Positions 36,276 through 44,832 of a stretch of DNA of 64,000 bases are shown here, piece by piece. Below the pieces are notes generated by a model, which saw nothing but the letters and a program-made list of their open reading frames with translations, was not told the origin of the DNA and ran no database searches. The stretch covers positions 496,001 to 560,000 of the forward strand of contig NZ_JAFBDO010000001.1 in the NCBI RefSeq assembly GCF_016908295.1, read 5' to 3'. This stretch comes from Thalassobacillus pellis. Lineage in GTDB: Bacteria > Bacillota > Bacilli > Bacillales > Halobacillaceae. Every line of letters starts with the position of its first letter. The stretch's first letter is position 1. The translations under genes were made by a program, and so were the position numbers.

Positions 36276-37115
36276 TTAATAGGAATCTACTAGTTTTTCT
36301 TCTATCTGTTCAGCCGTAGTTTTCCCTTTTTTCAATTCTGACTTAGCTGCTCCGAAGAGGATGAACACGATGACAACACTAAGCACCCAGAATAGCACGG
36401 TGAAGTCCCCTAAAAATATAGCGCGATAAAAAACAGCCCCATACGTTCCACCTAAAAGAGGTCCGGCTATCGGGACCCAGCTATATTTCCAGTCTGAACC
36501 CCCTTTCCCTGGAATCGGCAGCAGGGCATGCGCGATCCTGGGTCCAAGATCTCTGGCAGGGTTGATCGCATAGCCCGTTGCCCCGCCAAGCGACATCCCG
36601 ATCGCCATGATCAGAGCTCCAACAATCATCGGATTCAACCCTTTGGTAAACTCATTCGCACCGATGAACATCAATCCCATCAGCAGTACAAACGTACCGA
36701 TCATTTCACTGACCAGATTGGAAAAAGGGCTTCGTACCGCAGGATCGGTGGAAAACACAGCCAGCTTCGCACCAGGATCTTCTGTTTTTTTCCAATGGGG
36801 CAGATAATTCAGGAAAACAATGACCGCTCCAATGAAAGCACCGAGCATCTGCGCGGTAATGTAAATAGGCACCTTAGCCCACGGGAATTCCCCAGCTGCA
36901 GCAAATCCCAGCGTCACGGCAGGATTGATGTGAGCACCTGAAAATTTCCCCACAGCATACACTGCCATCGCGACAGCCAGTCCCCATGCGATTGTGATGA
37001 CAACCCACCCCGATCCTTCCGCCTTGGTTTCTCGTAAAACTACTCCACCAACCACTCCCCCACCAAATATGATGAGGATCATTGTTCCAATCACTTCAGC
37101 TAAAAACTCAGGCAT
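36276..37115 (-). CDS. glpF: GlpF-type glycerol facilitator (MIP family)
   Basis: A 279-residue aquaglyceroporin with six helices and the two NPA boxes: SGAHINPAVTLGF and GYAINPARDLGPR, the Asp after the second NPA-R being the glycerol-facilitator mark. It starts at the ATG at 37115, where AAGGAG has 8-nt spacing; the GTG at 37124 is too close. First gene of a glpF-dhaKLM unit, so glycerol or dihydroxyacetone entry is coupled to PTS-dependent phosphorylation. A leader hairpin lies upstream. Confidence 0.93.
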   Translation of the reverse strand: MPEFLAEVIGTMILIIFGGGVVGGVVLRETKAEGSGWVVITIAWGLAVAMAVYAVGKFSGAHINPAVTLGFAAAGEFPWAKVPIYITAQMLGAFIGAVIVFLNYLPHWKKTEDPGAKLAVFSTDPAVRSPFSNLVSEMIGTFVLLMGLMFIGANEFTKGLNPMIVGALIMAIGMSLGGATGYAINPARDLGPRIAHALLPIPGKGGSDWKYSWVPIAGPLLGGTYGAVFYRAIFLGDFTVLFWVLSVVIVFILFGAAKSELKKGKTTAEQIEEKLVDSY

Positions 37116-37163
37116 CCCCGACACTCCTTCATCAGTTTCATTTTGTATGCAGGAGTAAAACGC

Positions 37164-37224
37164 AAAAAGGCCCGCACCGATTCATGCACTTCCCTCTTGA
37201 GAAAGCGCGTGAATAGTGTGGGCC
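37164..37224 (-). terminator. Leader terminator/attenuator upstream of glpF
   Basis: On the minus strand GGCCCACAC (37224-37216) and GTGCGGGCC (37177-37169) close a long hairpin with inner pairing of TATTCACGCGC and GTGCATGAATC, followed by TTTTTG. It stands between a possible TTGACA (37284-37289) and glpF. In Bacillus subtilis, glp leaders have such terminators read through with GlpP; the same control is inferred here. Confidence 0.6.
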
Positions 37225-37273
37225 TCCGTATCTCCAGCACATCGTTAACTTGTATATAAAGGTTAATCCATCT

Positions 37274-37287
37274 GGAAAGCGTTGTCA
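37274..37287 (-). promoter_or_regulatory. Candidate glpF promoter -35 with cre-like sequence
   Basis: GGAAAGCGTTGTCA differs from the cre consensus at one fixed base. On the minus strand it overlaps TTGACA, a perfect -35 hexamer, though the matching -10 is weak. Low-confidence prediction. Confidence 0.3.
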
Positions 37288-37331
37288 ATATTTGTTACAG
37301 AATGTTAGCGGAAGTTTAATCTATAGTTCAT

Positions 37332-38186
37332 TTATGAAGTGGACTCTTTCCATACTTTTACCAGGCCATCAACAATTCGATCAACAACAGCGTCTTCTGA
37401 TTCATATCTTGTATGGGAAAAAGGGTTCCAGCCTGTCAGCAGGCCCCCTGCATTGACCTGGACGTCTTCTGTAACTGCGGTTTTATACCGGTCATTCAAC
37501 CCTTTCAGCGGGTAGGCAAGGATATCGTCTTTGTCATAAAAGTTTAGCCATTCGCCTCTGATCTTCGGATAGTGTTTGCCAATCGTTGGTGCAGGGACCT
37601 GGATCGGCAGGCCGTAATCAAGAAACCTTAGTGACCAGAGTGCCATAGGGCTCCCCATGGAGTAAAAGAGTGACAATGTCTCCCCTCTTTCCAGTGCCGT
37701 ATCATGAATATTGGTTTTCGTTAACGTCCCGATATTCTCCTGCTTCACTTGAAGGTCATAAAAATAATTGCTGGAAACGATGGAACCGAGGCTGTGACTG
37801 ATAATGCATAAAGGCGCAGCAGAACCCGCTTTTTCTGCCAGTTCGTGCAGGGATTGCGCGAGCACGGCGTGTACTTTGTCATAATTATTATCTTTTACAG
37901 AGGATGGCTGATAGGCAATCGCATCGGCCAGAAATTCCACCGTGAAACGGCGCAGCCTCTGATAGTCGAGATCAGCACTACCTTCCAGCCGCTCCCATAA
38001 TCGCTTTTCTTCTGCTTCGAACACTGACGACCAGAATACCGGCTCAAACACCAGCACCTCATCGGGATTATTGAGTTTCAGCTTTTTTGCAAACCGCTTT
38101 GAAATATTTTCTATCATTTCTTCTGCAAAATTAGTCATCGGCGTTCCGGCACCGTGAAGAATCATTACAGCAAGCTTCTTTGTCAT
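37332..38186 (-). CDS. Alpha/beta-hydrolase-like protein
   Basis: A 284-residue cytosolic protein with an alpha/beta-hydrolase pattern: LHGAG oxyanion-type loop near residue 11 and the nucleophile elbow ISHSLGSIVSS near residue 133. It has no signal peptide. The C-terminal DKDDILAYPLKGL may supply the acid, and a late His (THTR-like region) could complete a triad, but this is not certain. Closest match in form is to uncharacterised lipase-like proteins. Monocistronic between the glpF leader and a 93-nt repeat. Confidence 0.8.
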   Translation of the reverse strand: MTKKLAVMILHGAGTPMTNFAEEMIENISKRFAKKLKLNNPDEVLVFEPVFWSSVFEAEEKRLWERLEGSADLDYQRLRRFTVEFLADAIAYQPSSVKDNNYDKVHAVLAQSLHELAEKAGSAAPLCIISHSLGSIVSSNYFYDLQVKQENIGTLTKTNIHDTALERGETLSLFYSMGSPMALWSLRFLDYGLPIQVPAPTIGKHYPKIRGEWLNFYDKDDILAYPLKGLNDRYKTAVTEDVQVNAGGLLTGWNPFSHTRYESEDAVVDRIVDGLVKVWKESTS

Positions 38187-38349
38187 GTATCTTCCTCCTA
38201 AGATCGAGGCATTGTTCTATGGTATAAGGTGATTGTACCTTATTCAGCCAGAAGAGGAAATCATGGAAAATGATATTTATCATCAAAATTTCATGATAAA
38301 CATGACTACAGGAGCAAGGCAGTATTACGGTAACTTTTATGATAGGGAT

Positions 38350-38442
38350 TAGAAAAACTTGGCTTGTCGTCAAGTCCTTATGGCGAAAGCCTTCGTTTTA
38401 TTTATACTTTAATCCTTTAGCAAAATTAAACTTTCTTAAAGT
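38350..38442. repeat. 93-nt structured repeat, copy 1
   Basis: Found in the gene-free gap 38187-38498. It aligns without gaps to 50445-50537, with 7 differences. Predicted pairings are CTTGGC with GTCAAG, GGC-GAAA-GCC, TTTAAT with ATTAAA, and ACTTTAA with TTAAAGT. The T-A pair in the third stem is C-G in the other copy. Confidence 0.75.
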
Positions 38443-38498
38443 GAGACAAAGCGGAGACTATTAACCTGTCTCTGCCCTTGTAGACCAAAGGAGGTGAA

Positions 38499-38546
38499 AT
38501 GCGTCTGCTGATAATTTTTTTAAAACAAGAGGAGGTATTCTGTTGA
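38499..38546 (+). CDS. Putative 15-residue leader peptide coupled to secreted-protein gene
   Basis: The ATG at 38499 has a near-ideal AAAGGAGGTG 3-8 nt upstream and opens a 15-codon frame (MRLLIIFLKQEEVFC). Its TGA overlaps the TTG start of the next gene (TTGA). Inside the frame lies the next gene's Shine-Dalgarno, GAGGAGG. This is a layout for translational coupling. The peptide sequence is hydrophobic but not a known family. Confidence 0.5.
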   Translation: MRLLIIFLKQEEVFC

Positions 38547-38920
38547 AAAAATTATGTTTGACATTTATAGCTTTTGTCCTTGTTCTGACCATGCCGTTAG
38601 CGTCAGCCCACGCTGGTTCCTATGACCATATCGGCACCAGGGAGACAAACAAATGGTCCGACTACTATGGTATGTGGAAAACAAGCACCATTTCATCAGG
38701 CGGCGGCTATCTCAAGGTATTGGTAGATTATGGAGCCAGGTACTATGTCTATGAATACGATCCAGGTTCCAATAAAAACGAATATTTAGGGGCCTGGTAT
38801 GCAGATGCAAATACTACATTTGAACTTCATGTCGAAGGATATGTAGACGGCAGTAATAACCGGGCAGAAATATACGTTGTGTCATCGGCCTATGATGTGT
38901 TACTTAATTTTTGGGATTAA
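38543..38920 (+). CDS. Small secreted protein, paralogue 1 of a three-gene family
   Basis: A 125-residue exported protein with an Ala-rich Sec signal peptide (cleavage after SAHA near residue 24). The mature part shares with the two genes on the opposite strand the motifs YEYDPGSNKNEYLG, YVDGSNNRAEIYVV and a C-terminal FWD. The start is a TTG with GAGGAGG 7 nt upstream. The repeated beta-strand pattern suggests a small beta-sandwich. Function unknown; roles such as a bacteriocin, adhesin or matrix component are only possibilities. Confidence 0.85.
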   Translation: MKKLCLTFIAFVLVLTMPLASAHAGSYDHIGTRETNKWSDYYGMWKTSTISSGGGYLKVLVDYGARYYVYEYDPGSNKNEYLGAWYADANTTFELHVEGYVDGSNNRAEIYVVSSAYDVLLNFWD

Positions 38921-38960
38921 AAAAATCTCCCTCATCCTTAACGGGGTGAGGGAGATTTTT
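38918..38960. terminator. Bidirectional terminator between convergent secreted-protein genes
   Basis: AAATCTCCCTCA and TGAGGGAGATTT form a 12-bp stem, with A-run before and T-run after, so it can end transcription from both sides. Confidence 0.8.
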
Positions 38961-39016
38961 ACATATACAAAATGCGTATACCAATCAGATCTATCCATTA
39001 ATTTAAATTCAGAAGC

Positions 39017-39412
39017 TTAATCCCAGAAATAGATGGCAGCATAATTACCCGGATTCTGGTAGGTACGGACATAGACTTCTGCCCTATTATTGGAACCGTC
39101 CACATAAGAGTTGATATTCCAATATTTTGACTCCCATTCACTTAAATTTACCGACCCAACGAAATCATCATTACTGGAACCTGGATCATGCTCCCACATC
39201 TCCACATACCCTATTGCACTGTTCGCCTGGATGAGCACGCTTCCCCCGGTTGACTGGACATTAGTCGTATCCCACCAATCATAGGTGTAATTATAATAGA
39301 AATCTCGCCAACCTTGGTAATCCCATCCCCCATTTCCAGCTGCAGCTACGGAAGATACCGGAATGCTACATAACATCAGTAAAGCCACCAACAACAACCC
39401 GATTTTCTTCAA
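39017..39412 (-). CDS. Small secreted protein, paralogue 2
   Basis: A 131-residue exported protein with signal peptide KKIGLLLVALLMLCSIPVSS and cleavage near AAA. It shares MWEHDPGSSNDDFVG, YVDGSNNRAEVYVR and the terminal FWD with its paralogues. The TTG at 39412 follows GGAGGG; the longer frame to 39496 would add residues before the signal peptide. The mature N-terminus, GNGGWDYQGW, is aromatic-rich. Likely co-transcribed with paralogue 3, 80 nt upstream. Confidence 0.85.
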   Translation of the reverse strand: MKKIGLLLVALLMLCSIPVSSVAAAGNGGWDYQGWRDFYYNYTYDWWDTTNVQSTGGSVLIQANSAIGYVEMWEHDPGSSNDDFVGSVNLSEWESKYWNINSYVDGSNNRAEVYVRTYQNPGNYAAIYFWD

Positions 39413-39492
39413 AAAATCCCTCCATATAATGATTTTTAATACCAACTGGCATACGCATTTCGAACCACTTTTTTTAAAAGAGCCTATATTTA

Positions 39493-39885
39493 TCAATCAT
39501 AGAAGGTTATTTCTCCGCCATTATTCGCCGTCACATAAAACTCCGCCTGATTATTCGATCCATCTACGAACCTGTTGATATTACGAAACGGGTATTCATC
39601 ACCAGGGGCAAGAAATACAGCACCGACATAGTCATCATTGTTGGAACCAGGATCGGATTCCCATAATTTATACTTCGCGTTCGGGGTATCACTGCCGGTT
39701 TTAATCATAAAATCGCCACCCCAAGAATTATGCGCCCAGGTATTATAGAAGCCGTAAGATGAGTTATACCAAAGCCCTCCTGCACCCACGAAATCCCATA
39801 TCCCGTTTCCCGAAGCTTCTGCAGAGGAAAACGGAATCGTCATAGCAAAGGCAAACGCAACAATAGACATACCAATTTTCTTCAA
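39493..39885 (-). CDS. Small secreted protein, paralogue 3
   Basis: A 130-residue exported protein with a Sec signal peptide ending near AEA. Family motifs: WESDPGSNNDDYVGA, FVDGSNNQAEFYV and a C-terminal FYD in place of FWD. The mature N-terminus GNGIWDFVGAGGLWYNSSY resembles paralogue 2. TTG start at 39885 behind GGGAGGA. First gene of a two-gene minus-strand unit facing paralogue 1. Confidence 0.85.
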   Translation of the reverse strand: MKKIGMSIVAFAFAMTIPFSSAEASGNGIWDFVGAGGLWYNSSYGFYNTWAHNSWGGDFMIKTGSDTPNAKYKLWESDPGSNNDDYVGAVFLAPGDEYPFRNINRFVDGSNNQAEFYVTANNGGEITFYD

Positions 39886-40076
39886 ACTGATTCCTCCCTT
39901 AGAAAAAACACGCAAGTTTTTTGAAATCTTCTGTAAGTCTATCTAAGTATCTGCCATTCTAGTAGTGGTGTTTATCATCACTTTTTTATGATATTTGTCA
40001 GAACTAAGCCAATGGTATTGACTTTAAGTGGGTTCACAGTTGTTCAGAGCTTTTAAGTTTCAAGAAAACCGTTGAG

Positions 40077-40679
40077 TTAAAAAAATCGCACATTTAACAG
40101 GCCTGAAATAAGACCTAAGATTACACCTGCCGTGCAAAGTATTAACCAGATTTTCCTGCTTCGAGGCTTGTTAAGATAACACCAGCCAAGGACCCCTAAT
40201 AGAATGCCTTCAATCAAAAACCACGGTTCGAATAGCAAAAGATCACTCAGTACAAATTTATGGTCAGCAACATTGAACGCCCCCGTTTCCATCTCGACGA
40301 CACCTGTTATTTGAAATAAGCGGTAGATGATCCCGTAAATACCGTGCGAAGCGGAAATCGAGCACCCAATTAATGCTATCGCAAGCAGGAACCAGCCAAT
40401 GATCTTTTGTTTTCTAAAATAAATAAAAGCAATTCCCAAAAAGCCCGCAGCTGTGAGAAACCCGGATGCTACCCAATTAATCATTTTCCAATAAGCTGCT
40501 TCTGCGATAGATTCCTTTAATAACGATAATCCGATTGTGCCGCCTAACGCCCAATAAAGGTGTGGCAGCATGTAGGCTATCGACCAAATGAACACTGCAT
40601 ATCCCGCCCATACCAGATTACGCGTTGATTGCGGCTTTGGAGATATAGCCTCGTTACTCCTTGCTCTTCTTTCAATCAT
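40077..40679 (-). CDS. Hypothetical integral membrane protein
   Basis: A 200-residue protein with about five hydrophobic helices (WAGYAVFIWSIAYMLPHLYWALGG, then four more), somewhat like DUF3995-type membrane proteins. The ATG at 40679 has AGGGGA upstream and gives a short cytoplasmic N-terminus; the longer frame from 40736 is less likely. No motif points to a substrate. Monocistronic. Confidence 0.75.
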   Translation of the reverse strand: MIERRARSNEAISPKPQSTRNLVWAGYAVFIWSIAYMLPHLYWALGGTIGLSLLKESIAEAAYWKMINWVASGFLTAAGFLGIAFIYFRKQKIIGWFLLAIALIGCSISASHGIYGIIYRLFQITGVVEMETGAFNVADHKFVLSDLLLFEPWFLIEGILLGVLGWCYLNKPRSRKIWLILCTAGVILGLISGLLNVRFF

Positions 40680-40830
40680 AAAAAATCCCCTGCTCTCTTT
40701 TTCGATTGTGTAAAGACTAATGGAAGTGTTATCCAAAAAACCATTCGTTATGTATGTCGCTCTCTTGCTCCTATCAGTTACACTTTTTCAGAAAATTTTT
40801 ACATTTTCATAAAAATATTAGGCTGAATAT

Positions 40831-40870
40831 AAAAAGAATCCCCCGTAGATTTTTTAAACTACGGAGGATT
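40831..40870 (-). terminator. Terminator after sugar ABC operon
   Basis: AATCCTCCGTAG and CTACGGGGGATT pair with one mismatch around a 10-nt loop, followed by CTTTTTAT on the minus strand, 25 nt after the permease stop. Confidence 0.7.
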
Positions 40871-40894
40871 ATGAAATAATTGATATCCATATAG

Positions 40895-41725
40895 TTACTT
40901 CAGCACAAATTGCATGCCGTCTTTGAAGTTCTTACTGAAAATAATGAACAATACCAGTATCGGCAACGTCAAGAGAACGGATGCCGCGTACATCGGTCCC
41001 GGGTAACCTCCATATGGTCCGAACATTTGGGCCAGGAGGACGTTCAGTGTCAACATATTTTCACTGTTGACCACCAGCATATCCCATAGTAATTCCACCC
41101 ATCTTTCCATGAAAAGGAACAGGAAGATGATGGTTGTAACCGACTTCGACATGGGAAGGACAATTCTCCAGAGTATCTTCCATTGACTGGCCCCGTCAAT
41201 TTTGGCTGCTTCCAGAAGTTCATCCGGAAGTCCGCGGAAGAAGTTCGTATACATGAAGATCGCCCATAAGTTCACGGCTTTTGGGAGGATCATTGCCCAA
41301 TAGGTGTCGTACATGCCAAAATAACGGACAATCAGGAATAACGGGATAAGAAGGATGACCGCTGGGTAGAACATCTGAAATAAAATGACGTTATTGATGA
41401 AACGACTGCCTTTGAATTTCAACTTAGCCAGTGAATATCCGACCATCAGTGCTGAAACCAGCATCAGGATTGTGGAAGCCAAGGTGACGAATACACTGTT
41501 GAAAAAAGCCCTAAGCCATGGTCTCGCAATGACATCGCTGCCTCCAAAAAACAGCCACTCATAGGACCTGAAGGTAAGTTCCGTCGGGATGATGCGCCGG
41601 TCGACCTGATCCCAGGGTGATAATGAACCCAGCACCATATAGATATAAGGGAACACCATCACTAACATGACGGTAAAGGCTAGCAGATATAATAAGGTAA
41701 CTTTGATTTTACTATTCCCAACCAT
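40895..41725 (-). CDS. Carbohydrate ABC transporter permease (MalG type)
   Basis: A 276-residue permease with six helices and the ATPase-coupling EAA loop (ELLEAAKIDGASQWKILWRIVLPMS, here quoted only in part of its length: EAAKIDGASQWKILW). It pairs with the MalF-type permease encoded upstream, which it overlaps by 14 nt. No ATPase gene is in the operon, so it probably uses a shared MsmX-type ATPase, as many Bacillus sugar ABC importers do. Confidence 0.93.
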   Translation of the reverse strand: MVGNSKIKVTLLYLLAFTVMLVMVFPYIYMVLGSLSPWDQVDRRIIPTELTFRSYEWLFFGGSDVIARPWLRAFFNSVFVTLASTILMLVSALMVGYSLAKLKFKGSRFINNVILFQMFYPAVILLIPLFLIVRYFGMYDTYWAMILPKAVNLWAIFMYTNFFRGLPDELLEAAKIDGASQWKILWRIVLPMSKSVTTIIFLFLFMERWVELLWDMLVVNSENMLTLNVLLAQMFGPYGGYPGPMYAASVLLTLPILVLFIIFSKNFKDGMQFVLK

Positions 41726-42590
41726 GTTTGGCCCCCCACACTTCTAGTATCTTCCGAAAAACAAGAATGGAAGCAAAAGTAACAATCGAATTGATGACGG
41801 CAATGGATGTTCCATAACCGGCATGCAAGCGCTCAAAAGCCTGCTGATAAATCTCTAATTGCCAGGTATGTGTCGCTAAATCCGGCCCGCCGCCTGTAAG
41901 CACGTATGGCTCCGTAAAAATACCGAACATGAGACCGACGGCTAATATCGTCACGGTATAAAAAGACGGGTAGAGCATCGGGATGGTCACATACCAGAAT
42001 TTTTTCCAGCCTACTGCCCCGTCCATTCTTGCCGCCTCATATACATCCTTCGGGATACTTTCCAGTCCAGCTACAAATAACAGGGCGTAATATCCCATGA
42101 ATTTCCACGCCATCATCAACGCGATGATGAGAGCTGCTAATACAGGAGACCCGAGCCAGTTGATATCCAGCCCGAACGTACTTCTGAGCCAAATATTAAA
42201 TGGACTGTTATAAGACAGAATCCCGTTCACAACAATAGCAGATGCTACACCAGACGCCAGATAAGGCAGGAAGAAAGCTACAGAAAAAAGGCCTTTAAAC
42301 CTTGGCAAAGCACTGATGATCAGCGCCAGGCAAAGTGCACCTATTACCGCAATCGGCACAAACATGGCAAGAAACTTATAGGTGACAAAGAAGGCTGCCC
42401 GCACACTTTCGCTGAAAAATGCCTGGACAAAGTTCTGGACCCCGACAAATTCATAGTCCGGGGAAATTAAATTCCAATTTGTAAACGCAAGGTATGTCGC
42501 CCAAAGAAGTGGAAACAGAAAGAAAATGAGTGAATAGACAAGGTATGGGCTGGCAAACAACCAACCCATCCTTGCATTGCTTTTATTCAT
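41712..42590 (-). CDS. Carbohydrate ABC transporter permease (MalF type)
   Basis: A 292-residue permease with six helices and an EAA-type loop (YEAARMDGAVGWKKFW). It starts directly after the binding-protein stop, with no gap, and overlaps the MalG-type gene, so translation is coupled. It forms the membrane channel for the oligosaccharide taken up by this operon. Confidence 0.93.
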   Translation of the reverse strand: MNKSNARMGWLFASPYLVYSLIFFLFPLLWATYLAFTNWNLISPDYEFVGVQNFVQAFFSESVRAAFFVTYKFLAMFVPIAVIGALCLALIISALPRFKGLFSVAFFLPYLASGVASAIVVNGILSYNSPFNIWLRSTFGLDINWLGSPVLAALIIALMMAWKFMGYYALLFVAGLESIPKDVYEAARMDGAVGWKKFWYVTIPMLYPSFYTVTILAVGLMFGIFTEPYVLTGGGPDLATHTWQLEIYQQAFERLHAGYGTSIAVINSIVTFASILVFRKILEVWGAKHGWE

Positions 42591-43895
42591 TTATTTCAAC
42601 ACCCCGTTGATGGCCTCTTTCATATCTTTCCACGCTTCCTCTGGAGATTTTTCCCCTTTTATCACAGGAATGAGGGCATTGGTACCGATCAATTTCTGAA
42701 TGGCTACCGTTTCTGCATTATCTATTGGCGGTACGGCATTCGGAATATTTTTTGCATATTCTTTCAGCTGAGGATTTTCTTCCAGATAACTGGTGAATGT
42801 TTCATTTTCAGAAAGATCGTCACGTGCCGGCGGAAGATTGGTCTGCTTGAACCAAGCCAGATCATGTTCAGGGTTGGAGTACACCCATTTCACGAAATCA
42901 AAAGCTGCCTGCTGCTGTTCTTTGGTAGCAGATGCGTAAATAGACAATCCTTTCGTATCAGCAAACGTTTTTGCATCTTCAGGGGAAACGCCGTCAGGTA
43001 CAGGCGGCATAGCCAGTTCATATTTTTCTCCAAGCTTCATTTCCGGAAATTTCTCATCCCAATAAGAGAATGTCCATGGACCGATATCCATCATGATGGA
43101 TTGCCCTGTCTCAAACGGATCCGTAACCTGCCTGGTCAACAGCAAGTCATTTTTACTCAATTTATCAAACAGCTCAAGCGTTGCGATTCCCGCCTGGTCA
43201 TCCGCAATCAAGTCAGAACCTTCGACGAAGTTATTACCTTTGGAAGCGGCATTATAAATCATGAAAAAGTCGAACCATCTTGCCCACCACGTCGGCTTCA
43301 CCAGGTCAGCTCTTGCCCATAGGAATTTCTTCGGATATTGCTCTTTTAATTTTTGTCCTACCTCCAACACTTCACTATGTGTTTTTGGCACTTCTTCAAA
43401 TCCCAGTTCATTCAAGATATCAATTCTCCACGCAAACAGCATGGCATTAGAATAAATCGGAAGGACATACTGGTTGCCATCGGCGAATTTCCAGCTTTTG
43501 ATCGTTTCTTTCATATGACGTTCCTTGAGCAGCTCTTCGAATCCTTCAAATTCATTCAAAGGAACGATCGCACTGCTGTCTGACAGTTGGGCAGCAAAAC
43601 CGCGGGAGATGTTTTCAGAGATTGTAGGTGCACTTCCCGCTGCAATCGCCGATTGAATCCCAGCCTCAGAAGAAGGCGATTCGGGCATAGGAGTAACATT
43701 GATTTTAACTCCATCCGTTTCTTCCATATACTTTTTTGCCATATCCGTCCAAAACGCTTGCTGCGGCGGGTTAGGAGCAGACCAGAATTCAATTTCAACT
43801 GTCCCGTCGTCACTGCCGCTTTTTTCAGATTGACAGCCTGCAGCAAACACCATCACTAAAAGCATGACACAAAGATAACCAATACGCTTTTTCAT
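42591..43895 (-). CDS. Extracellular sugar-binding lipoprotein (SBP family 1)
   Basis: A 434-residue solute-binding lipoprotein with lipobox VFAAGC near residue 20. Typical family 1 features include IEFWSAPNPPQQ, the Trp-rich sugar site and FVKWVYSNPEHD. It delivers an oligosaccharide to the MalF/MalG-type permease. The GH130-type enzymes upstream suggest a mannose-containing ligand. Confidence 0.93.
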   Translation of the reverse strand: MKKRIGYLCVMLLVMVFAAGCQSEKSGSDDGTVEIEFWSAPNPPQQAFWTDMAKKYMEETDGVKINVTPMPESPSSEAGIQSAIAAGSAPTISENISRGFAAQLSDSSAIVPLNEFEGFEELLKERHMKETIKSWKFADGNQYVLPIYSNAMLFAWRIDILNELGFEEVPKTHSEVLEVGQKLKEQYPKKFLWARADLVKPTWWARWFDFFMIYNAASKGNNFVEGSDLIADDQAGIATLELFDKLSKNDLLLTRQVTDPFETGQSIMMDIGPWTFSYWDEKFPEMKLGEKYELAMPPVPDGVSPEDAKTFADTKGLSIYASATKEQQQAAFDFVKWVYSNPEHDLAWFKQTNLPPARDDLSENETFTSYLEENPQLKEYAKNIPNAVPPIDNAETVAIQKLIGTNALIPVIKGEKSPEEAWKDMKEAINGVLK

Positions 43896-43911
43896 TTTTT
43901 ACCCTCCAGTT

Positions 43912-44832
43912 TTATTCGAATTTTTCAAACGGATCCGAAATGACAGCCTTATGGGCTTCCGCATCACTGACACCGACATAAAGTTCTGCCATGCCATTTT
44001 TCAGTCGTACTAATCCGCCACTGAACAAGACATCTTTTAAGTCCGGCCGTTTTGTTGCTCCCGGCGGAAAATCTTCCCGTTCCGCGATTATTTCCATATC
44101 CGAAATCTGATTTGCCTGCACATCATAAAGGAAAATCATCGGGTAGTAGTGCCTGTCCCCCTGGTCATCGAACTGGGAAATATGGCCGAGAACGCCAATT
44201 CTGCCATTGGCTAATAGATGAATCTCATTCGCCCCTCCCCACTCTTCGTCAAGGAAATGTTCCTTCATCAATGGAGCCTGTGATAACAGGTCAGCATCTA
44301 ATTCATCCAGTTTGTCTATGGCAGTAAAACCCATTTTTCCTCTTCCGCCTTTTTTTCCTTGCGGCCGAGTGAAGACCCCGATCTTTCCATCAGGTAACTC
44401 TATCAATCGAATATCCTTCATCCCATCAGGTCCGGTCGTGAATTTTTCCAATCGGCTGATGTCTCTGCCTTTATAAAAAACAGTCCGCCACATTAAAGCG
44501 CCTTCATTTTCCGGATGGGGAAAAATTTCGACACCTCCAAATACAAGCTGATCATGAATGCTAGTGACAAACGGGTCCTGCAGTTGGAACTTTGGGAGCC
44601 CTTCATCCGGCGTCCACTCTCCGGCTTCTTTTTTGAAAAAAATCACCTCCGAGTACTCGGACGACCTTTCTTCGACACGACCGGCAATCATTTGCTTCCC
44701 ATTATCTGTGAAAGGCGCTGTGATGTTATAGACATCCTTTCCGCCGACACCCGTGAAAGTGAGCTTTTCCGCCATAACAGATGGTTTATTTTCCCGGTAG
44801 TCTGCTAATAGATCATTTACTCGATAGCTCAT
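43912..44832 (-). CDS. DUF1861-family protein, beta-propeller glycoside-processing candidate
   Basis: A 306-residue protein resembling the DUF1861 family, whose propeller-type pattern is related to GH43/GH130 enzymes. Segments include NITAPFTDNGKQMIAGRVE, GLPKFQLQDPFVTS, GGANEIHLLANGRIGVLGHIS and LKDVLFSGGLVRL. Its start overlaps the end of the GH130 gene by 20 nt. Probably acts on, or senses, the same mannoside as the GH130 enzyme. Catalytic residues are not assigned. Confidence 0.75.
   Translation of the reverse strand: MSYRVNDLLADYRENKPSVMAEKLTFTGVGGKDVYNITAPFTDNGKQMIAGRVEERSSEYSEVIFFKKEAGEWTPDEGLPKFQLQDPFVTSIHDQLVFGGVEIFPHPENEGALMWRTVFYKGRDISRLEKFTTGPDGMKDIRLIELPDGKIGVFTRPQGKKGGRGKMGFTAIDKLDELDADLLSQAPLMKEHFLDEEWGGANEIHLLANGRIGVLGHISQFDDQGDRHYYPMIFLYDVQANQISDMEIIAEREDFPPGATKRPDLKDVLFSGGLVRLKNGMAELYVGVSDAEAHKAVISDPFEKFE

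Noticed and set aside
38350-38442. 93-nt repeat as a c-di-GMP, fluoride or preQ1 riboswitch
   Set aside because: Core motifs of these classes are absent; only generic hairpins and a GAAA tetraloop are present.
38543-39885. Secreted paralogues as lactococcin 972-like bacteriocins
   Set aside because: The size, signal peptide and aromatic mature N-terminus are vaguely similar, but the conserved DPGS and VDGSNN motifs do not match that family as I know it.
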